Source: Clostridia bacterium (lineage in GTDB: Bacteria; Bacillota; Clostridia; Christensenellales; Aristaeellaceae). From it: a stretch of DNA of 52,419 nucleotides. The notes under the pieces are model-generated. The model did no database searches. It had not been told where the DNA came from and worked only from the letters and a program-made list of their open reading frames with translations. Below, in pieces: positions 1 to 8,833 of the stretch (its first letter is position 1; each line of letters opens with the position of its first letter). The translations under genes were made by a program, and so were the position numbers. Where the stretch lies: contig JAFUDS010000013.1 in the NCBI GenBank assembly GCA_017464305.1, positions 1 through 52,419 on the forward strand. The letters are read 5' to 3'.

Positions 1-141
1 CGGGAGTTCCCCTCCGGGGCACGGCTCGCGCCTCCGTTCCAGACGTAGCGGCACAAAGCGGCTGCCTTCGCGCGTGCGCGCTCGCCACCCGCTAAGTGCC
101 GACGTCTTCCAAGGGCCCCTGAGTGAAACATCCCTTCGCAT
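1..141 (+). repeat. Left copy of a perfect 141-bp terminal inverted repeat
   Basis: The first 141 bases are the exact reverse complement of the last 141 (52279-52419). Identity stops at base 142. The repeat is GC-rich and strongly folded: AGACGT (41-46), CGGCAC (49-54) and AGCGG (57-61) pair with CCGCT (89-93), GTGCCG (96-101) and ACGTCT (102-107), with an inner CGCGC/GCGCG hairpin at 69-80. It contains no gene. Exactly 141 is a common largest k-mer in de Bruijn assemblers, so this is probably where the assembly broke at a repeat present in both orientations in the genome. Confidence 0.95.
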
Positions 142-182
142 ATTTGAGTATGCTGTTAACAACAAAGAAGGAGCGTTGCAGC

Positions 183-1121
183 TTGAACCGATGGATTCCG
201 TACATTGTCAAGCGGCTGTTTTATATGGCGCTGACGCTGTTCATCATCATTACGGCGACCTTTTTTCTGATGAACTTTCTGCCCGGCACCCCCTTCAACA
301 ATCAGGATCGCCTCAGCGCCTCCCAGCTGGAGATGCTGAACAAGAAATATGGGTTTGATCAGCCCCTGTTCTCCCGGTATCTGAACTATCTGGGCAATAT
401 TCTGCACGGGGATTTCGGTATTTCCCTGCAGTTTTCGGACCAGAAGATTACCACCCTGCTGGGCCAGCGCATGGGCCCCAGCATTCAGCTGGGGCTGCAG
501 GCGGTGCTCTTTGGCACGGTGGTGGGGGTGTTTCTGGGCATGATCGCCGCCATGCATCAGAATCGGGGGCTGGATGTGTTCTGCTCCCTGTTTGCCATTA
601 CGGGCCGGTCGGTGCCGAATTTTGTGGTGGCGGTGCTGCTGCAGTACCTGTTCGCCATTACGCTGAAATGGCTGCCCATCGGGCTGTGGGACGAGGGGTT
701 CCGCTCCACCATTTTGCCCACCCTGGCCCTGTCCATCTCCCCCATGGCGGAATCCTGCCGGTTTATTCGCACGGAGATGGTGGAGGTGCTTTCCTCGGAC
801 TATATCGAACTGGCCCGGGCCAAGGGCATGAGCGAGATTCGCATCGCCTTTTCCCATGGGCTGCGGAACGCCCTGATTCCCCTGATCACGGTGCTGGGGC
901 CCATGACCGTGTCCCTGATGACCGGATCCCTGGTGGTGGAGAATATCTTTGCCGTGCCCGGCATCGGGGAACAGTTTACCAAGTCCATTTTGTCCAATGA
1001 TTACTATACCATCATGGCGGTGACCATCCTTTTCTCCGCCCTGCTGGTGACGGTGATTTTCCTGACGGATATTCTGTATCAGCTGATTGACCCCCGGGTC
1101 AGAGTGGAGGGACAGGCATGA
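183..1121 (+). CDS. Peptide ABC transporter permease (DppB/OppB type)
   Basis: Inner-membrane permease of a dipeptide/oligopeptide importer, pairing with the next gene to form the channel. The 312-residue product has an N-terminal membrane anchor, the PGTPF segment common after the first helix of DppB proteins, and the cytoplasmic coupling region (LARAKGMSE) of the BPD_transp_1 domain. I chose the TTG at 183 because GAAGGAG lies nine bases upstream and the product then begins MNRWIPYIVKRL, as family members do. An in-frame ATG at 123 lies inside the terminal repeat and has no good ribosome site. It overlaps the next gene by four bases (ATGA). The binding-protein gene is not in the window. Confidence 0.93.
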   Translation: MNRWIPYIVKRLFYMALTLFIIITATFFLMNFLPGTPFNNQDRLSASQLEMLNKKYGFDQPLFSRYLNYLGNILHGDFGISLQFSDQKITTLLGQRMGPSIQLGLQAVLFGTVVGVFLGMIAAMHQNRGLDVFCSLFAITGRSVPNFVVAVLLQYLFAITLKWLPIGLWDEGFRSTILPTLALSISPMAESCRFIRTEMVEVLSSDYIELARAKGMSEIRIAFSHGLRNALIPLITVLGPMTVSLMTGSLVVENIFAVPGIGEQFTKSILSNDYYTIMAVTILFSALLVTVIFLTDILYQLIDPRVRVEGQA

Positions 1122-2140
1122 GCGAAGCGAAAGTATTGATTCCGGATTCCGCCTTCGTCCCCGCGGCCTCGGCCGCGGCCCAGGCGGAGCCGGAGCTGCC
1201 TCGGGCCCTTTCCTTCCTGGAGGACAGCTGGCGCAAGCTGCGGAAGAACAAGGCGGCGGTGGTGACCCTGGCGCTGCTGATCATCATCACCACCCTGGCT
1301 TTTCTGGCGCCGGTGCTGGCGCCCTTTGACCCCAATGAGCAGCATTTGGCTCACAAGAACCTGCCCCCTAAGTGGCCGGGGGTGTCCCTGAACGGGCTGA
1401 ACGGCACGTCGGAGTTTCGGGGCCGGCGGATCGACGCTTACGCCCTGGCCAAGGTGCCGGAGGATCAATATTACCTGCTGGGCACGGATGAATTCGGCCG
1501 GGATCTGCTGTCTCGATGCCTGTGGGGCACCCGCATCAGCTTGACCATCGCCTTTATCGCGGCGGTGCTGGATCTGACCATCGGCATCGCCTATGGCCTG
1601 TTTTCCGCCATGAAGGGGGGCAGGGTGGATAACGCCATGCAGCGGGCTCTGGAAATTCTGTCTGGCATCCCCTCCCTGGTGCTGGTGGTGCTGATGCTGC
1701 TGGTGTTCCAGCCGGGCATCGCCTCCATCATTCTGGCCATGGTGATTTCCTCCTGGATTCCCATGGCGCGGGTGGTGCGGGCGGAGGCGCTGAAGACCAA
1801 GCAGATGGAGTATGTTCAGGCGGCCCGGGCTCTGGGGGCCTCGGAGGTGAAGATCGCCCTGGGGCATATCCTGCCGAATATCAGCGGCATCGTCATTGTC
1901 CGGGCCATGTTCTCCATCCCTTCCGCGATCTTCTTTGAAACCTTCCTGTCCTTCCTGGGGGTGGGGATGCGCATTCCCAACGCCTCCATCGGCACCCTGC
2001 TGAACGGGGGATACAAGGTGTTCCGCCTGTATCCCTACCAGATGTTTATCCCCGCGGCCATTCTGTGCGTCATCATGCTGTCCTTTAATCTGTTTGCCGA
2101 CGGCCTGCGGGATGTGTTCGACCCGAAGATGAAGGAGTGA
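1118..2140 (+). CDS. Peptide ABC transporter permease (DppC/OppC type)
   Basis: Second permease subunit of the peptide importer, 340 residues. It has an extended N-terminus, a first membrane segment (about 47-68, with the OppC_N-like FAPVLAPFDP-type ending), an extracytoplasmic insert with a GTDEFGRDLLSR motif that is nearly invariant in DppC proteins, then the BPD_transp_1 membrane domain with the coupling motif QAARALGASE. The ATG at 1118 follows GGAGGG and overlaps the previous stop, indicating translational coupling. The stop lies directly before the ATPase gene. Confidence 0.94.
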   Translation: MSEAKVLIPDSAFVPAASAAAQAEPELPRALSFLEDSWRKLRKNKAAVVTLALLIIITTLAFLAPVLAPFDPNEQHLAHKNLPPKWPGVSLNGLNGTSEFRGRRIDAYALAKVPEDQYYLLGTDEFGRDLLSRCLWGTRISLTIAFIAAVLDLTIGIAYGLFSAMKGGRVDNAMQRALEILSGIPSLVLVVLMLLVFQPGIASIILAMVISSWIPMARVVRAEALKTKQMEYVQAARALGASEVKIALGHILPNISGIVIVRAMFSIPSAIFFETFLSFLGVGMRIPNASIGTLLNGGYKVFRLYPYQMFIPAAILCVIMLSFNLFADGLRDVFDPKMKE

Positions 2141-2145
2141 GAAGG

Positions 2146-3177
2146 ATGAGCGAGGCCATTTTGCGGGTGAATCATCTCTCCGTCTCCTTCGATACCTACG
2201 CGGGCACGGTGCGGGCGGTGCGGGATATTTCCTTTGATCTGGAGCCGGGGGAGACCCTGGCCCTGGTGGGGGAATCGGGCTGTGGAAAGTCCGTCACCTG
2301 CCGCAGCGTCATGGGTCTCCTGGCCCGGAACGCCCGGGTGGAGGCGGGGGAGATTCTGTTCCAGGGAGAGGACCTGCTGAAAAAGAGCAATCGGGAGATG
2401 CGGGCCATCCGCGGGGGAAAGATCGCCATGATCTTTCAGGACCCCATGACCAGTCTGGATCCCACCATGAAGATTGGCCGGCAGATCGCGGAGGCGGTCA
2501 CTCTGCATCGGAAGGTCTCCCGGGGGGAGGCGAAGCGCCGGGTGCTGGAACTGCTGCAGCTGGTGGGCATCGAGGAGGGGGAGAAGCGGTATCACCAGTA
2601 TCCCCATGAATTTTCCGGCGGCCAGCGGCAGCGCATTGTCATCGCCATCGCCCTGGCGGCGGATCCGAGGATTCTGATCGCGGACGAACCCACCACGGCC
2701 CTGGATGTGACCATGCAGGCCCAGATTCTGGATCTGATGAAGGAGATTCAGAAAAAGACCGGCACCTCCGTTATCTTTATTACCCATGACCTGGGGGTAG
2801 TGGCCAATGTGGCGGACCGGGTGGCGGTGATGTATGCCGGACGGATCGTGGAAATCGGCACCGCGGATGAGGTGTTCTATGATCCGCGGCATCCCTACAC
2901 CTGGGGGCTGCTGGCTTCCATGCCAACGCTGGCTACGGACGACGAAAAGCTATACGCCATTCCGGGGACGCCGCCCACCCTGATCGATCCCCAGCCGGGG
3001 GATCTGTTCGCCCCTCGGAATCCCTATGCCCTGGAGGCGGACAAAATCGCGGAGCCGCCGCTGTTCCCCGTATCGGGTACGCATTTTGCCGCCACCTGGC
3101 TGTTGGATCCCCGGGCGCCGAAGATTGATCCGCCGGAGGCGATTCGCCGGCGGGCGCGGGAGAGGGGGAGCCTATGA
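2146..3177 (+). CDS. Peptide ABC transporter ATP-binding protein (DppD/OppD type)
   Basis: Cytoplasmic ATPase that powers the peptide importer as a heterodimer with the next gene product. The 343 residues show Walker A GESGCGKS (42-49), the ABC signature FSGGQRQRI, Walker B LIADEPT and the H-loop THDLG, followed by the proline-rich C-terminal oligopeptide-transporter extension ([12 protein letters not shown]). The extension normally carries cysteines in a CPFxPRC-like motif. Here the equivalent [10 protein letters not shown] has none. I prefer ATG 2146, with GAAGGAG eight bases upstream, over the in-frame GTG at 2137. The end overlaps the next gene by four bases. Confidence 0.95.
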   Translation: MSEAILRVNHLSVSFDTYAGTVRAVRDISFDLEPGETLALVGESGCGKSVTCRSVMGLLARNARVEAGEILFQGEDLLKKSNREMRAIRGGKIAMIFQDPMTSLDPTMKIGRQIAEAVTLHRKVSRGEAKRRVLELLQLVGIEEGEKRYHQYPHEFSGGQRQRIVIAIALAADPRILIADEPTTALDVTMQAQILDLMKEIQKKTGTSVIFITHDLGVVANVADRVAVMYAGRIVEIGTADEVFYDPRHPYTWGLLASMPTLATDDEKLYAIPGTPPTLIDPQPGDLFAPRNPYALEADKIAEPPLFPVSGTHFAATWLLDPRAPKIDPPEAIRRRARERGSL

Positions 3178-4052
3178 GCGCGGAGAAAAATCTGATTGAA
3201 GTGAAGGACCTGACTCATGACTACACCGGCGGCCGGGGGCGGCCCGCCGTCCAGCGGGTCAGCTTTGCCATCCGGGAAGGGGAGACCTTCGGGCTGGTGG
3301 GGGAATCTGGCTGTGGAAAAACCACCACCGGGCGCATGCTAGTCCGGCTGCTGGAGATTACCTCCGGGTCCGTGCGCTTTGACGGCCAGGATATCACTGG
3401 CCTGCGGGGAAGGGAGCTGTTGGATTTCCGGCGGCAGGCCCAGATCATTTTTCAGGACCCCTACGCCTCCCTGGATCCCCGGAAGAAGGTGCGGGACATC
3501 ATTGCCGAGGGCATCGATATCCATCATTTGGCCCAGAACCGAGGGGACCGAGAGACCCAGGTGGCCCAGCTGCTATCCTCCGTGGGTCTGCGGCCGGAGC
3601 ATCTGACCCGGTATCCCCATGAGTTTTCCGGGGGCCAGCGGCAGCGGATCGGCATCGCCCGGGCCCTGGCGACTCAGCCCCGTTTCGTGGTTTGCGATGA
3701 GCCGATCTCCGCCCTGGATGTGTCCATTCAGGCTCAGGTGGTGAATCTGCTGAAGGAGGAACAGCGCCGCCGGGGGCTGACCTATCTGTTTATCGCCCAT
3801 GATTTGAGTATGGTGAAGTATATTTCCGATCGCATCGCGGTGATGTATCGGGGGCGCATTGTGGAAACCGGGCCTAGCGATCTGGTGTACGGAAATCCGC
3901 TGCATCCCTACACCCGCAGCCTGATTTCCGCCATTCCCCTGCCGGATCCGGAAAGCGAAAGATCCCGCCGGCGCATCCCCTATGATCAGCCGGAGGCCGC
4001 CGAGGATGCGGAGCTGCAGGAAGTAGAACCAGGTCATTTTGTGTTGTTATAA
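3174..4052 (+). CDS. Peptide ABC transporter ATP-binding protein (DppF/OppF type)
   Basis: Partner ATPase of the peptide importer, 292 residues. It has Walker A GESGCGKT, signature [10 protein letters not shown], Walker [13 protein letters not shown] and H-loop IAHDLS, with a C-terminal region ([17 protein letters not shown]) typical of OppF/DppF. It is somewhat shorter than the usual ~320 residues because the C-terminal oligopeptide extension ends early, in an acidic tail. The start overlaps the preceding stop as ATGA. The M20 peptidase gene follows after 15 bases, so import and hydrolysis are probably co-expressed. Confidence 0.95.
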   Translation: MSAEKNLIEVKDLTHDYTGGRGRPAVQRVSFAIREGETFGLVGESGCGKTTTGRMLVRLLEITSGSVRFDGQDITGLRGRELLDFRRQAQIIFQDPYASLDPRKKVRDIIAEGIDIHHLAQNRGDRETQVAQLLSSVGLRPEHLTRYPHEFSGGQRQRIGIARALATQPRFVVCDEPISALDVSIQAQVVNLLKEEQRRRGLTYLFIAHDLSMVKYISDRIAVMYRGRIVETGPSDLVYGNPLHPYTRSLISAIPLPDPESERSRRRIPYDQPEAAEDAELQEVEPGHFVLL

Positions 4053-4067
4053 GGAAAGGAGTTCCCT

Positions 4068-5264
4068 ATGTCATCCAGAGAGATTATTCAGCAGTATGTG
4101 GAACAGCAGTACCCTGTATATCGCCAGATCGCCCTGGACATTCATGCCCGGCCGGAGGTCAGCAATTATGAGTTCTTTGCCTGCCAGCGGCTGTCGGACC
4201 AGCTGCGGGCGGAGGGCTTCGAGGTACAGGTGGATGTGGCGGGGCATCGCACGGGTTTTACCGCCGTCTATCGGGGGCAGAAGCCCGGGCCGGTGCTGGT
4301 CTTCCTGGCGGAATATGACGCCCTGGCGGGATTGGGCCATGGCTGTGGCCATAATCTCTTTGGCGCCACCTCCTCCCTGGCTGCTGCCGCGCTGAAACAG
4401 GTGGTGGACCAGGAAGGGGGCGAGGTCCGGGTGTACGGGACTCCAGGGGAGGAAGGCGGCGAAAACGGCAGCGCCAAGGGCAGCTTTGTGCGGGAAGGCT
4501 TCCTGAAGGATGTGGATGCGGCCCTGTGCGTGCATCCGGGAGACAAGCATGTGGCTTCCGGCCCCTCCCTGGCCTGCGCGCCGGTGGATATTGAGTTCTG
4601 GGGCAAGCCCTCCCACGCGGCGGGGGCGCCGGAAAAGGGCATCAACGCCCTGGACGCCCTGATTTTGACCTACAACGGCATCAACGCCCTGCGCCAGCAT
4701 GTGACGCCGGATGTGCGTATCCACGGCATCATTACTCATGGCGGGGATGCCCCCAACATCGTGCCGGAATACGCGGCGGCGAAGTTCTATTTTCGGGCAG
4801 CCACCGCTCCGGGGTTGGAGGCGGTGTATCAGCGGATCGTAAAAATCGTGGAGGGCGCCGCGCTGATGACCGGGGCGAAGGGGCGGCTGCAGCCTTATCA
4901 AAATCGGGTGGAGAACATGGTGCCCACTCCCAGCTTCGACGCCGTGTACGGCCAGGAGCTGGCCCTGGCGGGGCAGACGCTACAGGCTCCGGAGGTGAAG
5001 GGCGGCATCGGCTCCAGCGACGTGGGTAATATTTCCCAGGTGGTGCCGACGATTCAGCCCACCATCTGTATTACGGAGGGGCCCACCCCCTGGCACACGG
5101 AGGAGGCGAAGGAAGCCTCCCGGTCGGAGAAGGGACTGAACTCCATCGCCCTGGGGGCAAGGGTGCTGGCGCTGACGGCCCTGGATTTGATTCAACAGCC
5201 GGAGCTGCTGCAGCAGATCAAGGAGGAGCATGCCCGTCAGGTGGCGCGCCAGCTGGAGGAATAA
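4068..5264 (+). CDS. M20 family metallopeptidase/amidohydrolase (M20D, AbgB/HipO-like)
   Basis: Predicted cytoplasmic zinc-type amidohydrolase cleaving an amide bond in an imported dipeptide, N-acyl amino acid or aminobenzoyl-glutamate-like compound. The 398-residue product has the M20D metal-binding motif HGCGHN (91-96), the acidic ligand region GTPGEEGG (125-132), the dimerisation-domain motif SHAAGAPEKGINALDA and a C-terminal region rich in conserved His/Glu. The start has AAAGGAG upstream. Its position right behind the transporter ATPase suggests it processes the imported substrate. The exact substrate cannot be read from sequence. A strong terminator follows. Confidence 0.9.
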   Translation: MSSREIIQQYVEQQYPVYRQIALDIHARPEVSNYEFFACQRLSDQLRAEGFEVQVDVAGHRTGFTAVYRGQKPGPVLVFLAEYDALAGLGHGCGHNLFGATSSLAAAALKQVVDQEGGEVRVYGTPGEEGGENGSAKGSFVREGFLKDVDAALCVHPGDKHVASGPSLACAPVDIEFWGKPSHAAGAPEKGINALDALILTYNGINALRQHVTPDVRIHGIITHGGDAPNIVPEYAAAKFYFRAATAPGLEAVYQRIVKIVEGAALMTGAKGRLQPYQNRVENMVPTPSFDAVYGQELALAGQTLQAPEVKGGIGSSDVGNISQVVPTIQPTICITEGPTPWHTEEAKEASRSEKGLNSIALGARVLALTALDLIQQPELLQQIKEEHARQVARQLEE

Positions 5265-5322
5265 AGGCGGAGATGGTTTTTCGGAATGAATTCGAAATGA
5301 ACGGATTTTCATATGGAGAAAG

Positions 5323-5360
5323 TCGGGAGAAGGGAGGTCGATATTCCTTCTCCCGATTTT
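5323..5360 (+). terminator. Rho-independent terminator of the peptide-uptake operon
   Basis: Perfect 11-bp stem TCGGGAGAAGG (5323-5333) with CCTTCTCCCGA (5346-5356), a 12-base loop, then TTTTCTTT. It ends the transporter/peptidase operon and separates it from the glycan cluster. The gene-free stretch 5265-5569 holds this terminator and the promoter at 5459-5487. I see no small gene in it. Confidence 0.9.
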
Positions 5361-5458
5361 CTTTGAGGTTCAGTTAGCCGCTGGAATGTCTGCGGGAAGA
5401 AACCCTTCTGAGTGCCCGCTGGATCCGTGGCAATTGTATTCCTTTTCCTTTGGCAGAC

Positions 5459-5487
5459 TTGACAAGGGTAGGTTTCCTCACTATCAT
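5459..5487 (+). promoter_or_regulatory. SigmaA-type promoter of the plus-strand glycan cluster
   Basis: TTGACA (5459-5464), a 17-base spacer and TATCAT (5482-5487). It lies about 80 bases before the first gene of the cluster, which implies a short leader. No operator repeat is evident. Confidence 0.75.
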
Positions 5488-5569
5488 TTCATATATTCTG
5501 TTGTTGGAAAGAACAGGATGTTTTGGTGAGCGTAGATGACGCGGATTACCGAAAGGGGTTTACGATACA

Positions 5570-7228
5570 ATGACGCAGTCTGCCCAGAGGGCAAAATATG
5601 AGCGCCGGGCGAAAGCAGGGAAGGAGCAGCTGGGGATAATCGGCTGGGGGCTGATCCTGGTTTTTATCTTCCAGCTTGCTGCGCTTTGCTATTTTAATTT
5701 TACGCAATTGCGCAATCATATGGGGTACGATTCCTCCTGGAATTTTCTGAGAAGCGCCCTCATGTGGCAGGAAAAGGCTATTATCAGCACCAACTGGAGT
5801 GAAACCACCAATCTGCATCTGGATACGCATATGATGTTGACTTCCCTGCTCTATGGCCTGACAGGGAATATTCTGCTTTCCTTTGCAGTTGGTAACCTGC
5901 TGATGGTGGGCCTGTTGCTCCTCTTCCTGTGGAAAATACTGGGCAGATTAGAGGTGCGCTGGCGGGCGAGAATGATTGCCCTGAACCTGTTGATCTGCCC
6001 CTATCTGACAACGGAGTTTTCCCTGTTCAATGACTTGGGGTATTTCAGCAATATCCTTTCCGGCGCTTCCTATTATACGCTGCGGATGCTGCTGGCCCTG
6101 ATGATCATTTATGAATTCATGCGCATCCTTCAGGAGGGGAAAATTGGCCTCCTGGCAGGGGTGATTTGGCTGGGATGTCTGCTGTGCGGGTTTTCCAGCG
6201 GCGTGTTTATGATCGTGATCCTGCTGCTGCCCTATCTGGTCTATGAAATCGAAATGACCGCGATTCGGAATGATTGGCGGCAGCTGTGGGCCAAGGAAAG
6301 CCTATTTGCCTATCTTTGCTGCGGTTTCGTGGTTCTCGGCAAGCTGCTGGCGATGAAGCTGGTCCATTTTGTGGCCTTGGACAGCAGCCGCACCTGGACC
6401 TCCCTGGATCATCTGTGGAACAATCTGGGGGCAGTGATCCAAGGGTTCCTGAAGCTATTGCAGGTTCTGCCCACGGTGGCGGACGATAAGCCCTTGATGA
6501 CGGTGGCGGGCCTGGCGCGGGTCTTTATTCTGGCGGTTTTTGCCATTCTTCTGATGGGGGCGGTGACAGTGGCTGGCAAGGCCCTGAAGGGGAAGATCAA
6601 GCACCATCGGGAGCTGCTTTTCCTGGTCAATCTGGTGCTGGTGAATTTCCTGGTCTTCAGCCTGTACAATGTTCAGTATGGCGCACTGATCTTCGAAGAG
6701 CGTTATCTGATCATTTCCTTTTTCGCCATGGCTATGATGACGGCTGTTTTCTTTGATGGCCTGGAGGAGAGGAGCGTTCTGTCCGTCCTGCTTTCGGTGG
6801 CGATGGCGGGCTCCATTTTGATGGTGGATGTGCACTCCGATTATAATTATCTGCGTACTACCCACGACGCCTGGCCGATGGACGAGATTGCCCAGCTGGC
6901 GGAGGCGCAGGAGGCAGGCGTGGTTTACATGTGGGGAGAGGATCTGAGCGAAATTCGTCGCGTGATGCGCGTCAGTGACTTGGATCGCATTTACAAAGAG
7001 ATTCCGGACGAAGGCGGCTATTTTACCCACTGGGGAGATTATTTGACCTACGACGATAATGGGGAATACACAGGGCCCACCTTGTTGATTTGCGACAGCG
7101 AAAAGCAGCTGGTTCCCGCCGGGGTGCTGGCGGAGTACACGCTGGTGGATACCTTGGATTACGAGGTATTGGATACCGCCGGCCAATTGGCGGTTTACGC
7201 CAGCGATCATAATCCAAGGCTGTGGTAA
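5570..7228 (+). CDS. Polytopic membrane protein, GT-C glycosyltransferase-like (paralog of 22029-23672)
   Basis: A 552-residue protein with roughly ten or more hydrophobic segments and a soluble C-terminal region of about 110 residues. I do not recognise a named family. The first outer loop after helix 1 contains conserved acidic residues (GYDSSWNFLR, LHLDTH), the topology of GT-C enzymes that take a sugar from a polyprenyl-phosphate carrier on the outer face. It is closely similar over its whole length to the minus-strand gene at 22029-23672 (shared TQLRNHMGYDSSWN and IPDEGGY segments) and more distantly resembles 37476-39239. It is the first gene after the promoter. A lipid-linked-sugar transferase or glycan ligase role is inference. 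Confidence 0.7.
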   Translation: MTQSAQRAKYERRAKAGKEQLGIIGWGLILVFIFQLAALCYFNFTQLRNHMGYDSSWNFLRSALMWQEKAIISTNWSETTNLHLDTHMMLTSLLYGLTGNILLSFAVGNLLMVGLLLLFLWKILGRLEVRWRARMIALNLLICPYLTTEFSLFNDLGYFSNILSGASYYTLRMLLALMIIYEFMRILQEGKIGLLAGVIWLGCLLCGFSSGVFMIVILLLPYLVYEIEMTAIRNDWRQLWAKESLFAYLCCGFVVLGKLLAMKLVHFVALDSSRTWTSLDHLWNNLGAVIQGFLKLLQVLPTVADDKPLMTVAGLARVFILAVFAILLMGAVTVAGKALKGKIKHHRELLFLVNLVLVNFLVFSLYNVQYGALIFEERYLIISFFAMAMMTAVFFDGLEERSVLSVLLSVAMAGSILMVDVHSDYNYLRTTHDAWPMDEIAQLAEAQEAGVVYMWGEDLSEIRRVMRVSDLDRIYKEIPDEGGYFTHWGDYLTYDDNGEYTGPTLLICDSEKQLVPAGVLAEYTLVDTLDYEVLDTAGQLAVYASDHNPRLW

Positions 7229-7261
7229 GCAGGCCATTTATGGAAAGGAAGAAGTGAGTTC

Positions 7262-8818
7262 ATGGAGCAAAGAGAATCTCCGAATTTGATTATCTCCGGC
7301 TGGAAAAAGCTCAGCCCCCAGGTTCGGGCGGTGCTTTGGGGGACGCTGATCTTTGGGCTGTTTTCCCAAGGCATGGGGCTCTTTAATAAATTCTCCCATC
7401 ACGACGATGTGGCTATTCTTTTCGATATGGGAACCACGGTGTCATCTGGCCGATGGATGCTGCAGGTGTTTACCTGGCTGGAAGGCCTGTTTTACGGGAC
7501 GGGCAATACCAGCCTGCCGCTCTTTAATGGAACGATTTCGCTTTTGTGCATCGGCGCGGTGGGGGCGCTGCTGGTCAGCCTGCTGAAAATTAAAAATGTG
7601 GTTTTCTGTGCCCTGCTGGGAGGCACCATGGCGGCCTTCCCCTTTGTGACGGCGCTTTTTGCCTATATGTTTACCAGCCACCCCTATCTGATCGGCCTGC
7701 TGATGATGACGATTAGCGCCTGGTTGATCTGCAAAAAGACCCCCTGGTGGGGGAAGGTGATCGCCATGGGAATCGGCGGCGCCGGAGTGGGCATCTATCA
7801 GGCTTTCCTGCCCTTCTTTGTGACGATCATTCTGTTTGATAACATCATGGAGCTGGCGGAGCGCCCTGACTCCTGGGGGCAGATTTGGAAGCGCCTGGCG
7901 ACGCATCTGATCTGCATTGTGGGCGTAATGGCGGTTTATTCTGCGGGCAACCGCTTTTTCCTCCATAAGTACCAGGTAGAGCTTTCCGCTTATCAGGGCA
8001 TTGCCCAAATGGGGCAGATGAGCTTTCAAACGCTGCTGCACCGCCTGGCCCGGGCTTACGGCGAGTTCTTTCACCCGACGCGGAATGTCTTTGGGGATAT
8101 GTATCCCGGCACCCTGTATGCTCTGTACTTCGTGATGCTGGTCCTAGAAGGAATCCTGGCCCTGCGGTTGATTGTGCTGACGGGGAAACGCGACAAGGGA
8201 AAGGCTGCGCTGCTGGCGGTGATGTTTGCCCTGGTGCCCTTGGGGGTGAATCTGATCTATGTCATGGTGGAGGAGGAAGTCCATGCGCTGATGGTATACG
8301 CCCAGGTCATGCACGTAGTGCTGTTTATCTGGCTGTTCGATCGGCTGGAGCTTCCCTCCTGGAAGTGGAATCAGGTGATTTCCCTGGCGGCGACGCTAGT
8401 CATGGGCGTAATGGCGGTCATGTACGCCCGGTACGACAATCAATGCTATTTGAAGGATGCGCTCCATCAGCAGGAGGCTGTCAGCTATTATACGACGCTG
8501 ATTACGCGGATCAAATCCCAGCCGGGCTATCGGCCGGACATGGTGGTCTACCTGGCCAACGGGGAGGACCCGGAGGATCCGACAGTTTATAACATCGATG
8601 CGCTGGACTTTATCTGGATCAATCCCTACTGGCATAATTCCATGGAATATCTGCATTGCCCGACCCGGGAAACCTTTATGAAGGTTTGGTGCGGGGCGGA
8701 CTTCGAGTGGGGCTGGGCCGCAGAGGTGGAGCCCTGGCCGGAGGTGCAGGCGATGCCCTCCTATCCGGCGGACGGATCCGTCCAGATCATTAACGATGCA
8801 GTGATTGTCAAATTCTGA
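7262..8818 (+). CDS. GtrII-type glucosyltransferase family membrane protein (Glucos_trans_II)
   Basis: A 518-residue polytopic protein recognised as Glucos_trans_II. Its first outer loop has HHDDVAILFDMG, then SSGRWMLQV, followed by many membrane helices including GVGIYQAFLPFF, a family hallmark. The C-terminus is a soluble domain of about 110 residues. In phage and O-antigen Gtr systems such proteins add a glucosyl side branch from undecaprenyl-phosphate-glucose on the outer face. A GtrB-like donor synthase lies in the same locus (29446-30432). No GtrA-like flippase is visible. The start ATG is preceded by GGAAAGGAAG. Confidence 0.85.
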   Translation: MEQRESPNLIISGWKKLSPQVRAVLWGTLIFGLFSQGMGLFNKFSHHDDVAILFDMGTTVSSGRWMLQVFTWLEGLFYGTGNTSLPLFNGTISLLCIGAVGALLVSLLKIKNVVFCALLGGTMAAFPFVTALFAYMFTSHPYLIGLLMMTISAWLICKKTPWWGKVIAMGIGGAGVGIYQAFLPFFVTIILFDNIMELAERPDSWGQIWKRLATHLICIVGVMAVYSAGNRFFLHKYQVELSAYQGIAQMGQMSFQTLLHRLARAYGEFFHPTRNVFGDMYPGTLYALYFVMLVLEGILALRLIVLTGKRDKGKAALLAVMFALVPLGVNLIYVMVEEEVHALMVYAQVMHVVLFIWLFDRLELPSWKWNQVISLAATLVMGVMAVMYARYDNQCYLKDALHQQEAVSYYTTLITRIKSQPGYRPDMVVYLANGEDPEDPTVYNIDALDFIWINPYWHNSMEYLHCPTRETFMKVWCGADFEWGWAAEVEPWPEVQAMPSYPADGSVQIINDAVIVKF

Positions 8819-8833
8819 CGGAGGGAAGTTTCG

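Noticed and set aside
74-358. Open frame starting in the left repeat, whose first residues match an open frame at 52011-52346
   Set aside because: The matching start is simply the shared inverted repeat read in both directions. The rest lies out of frame with real genes.
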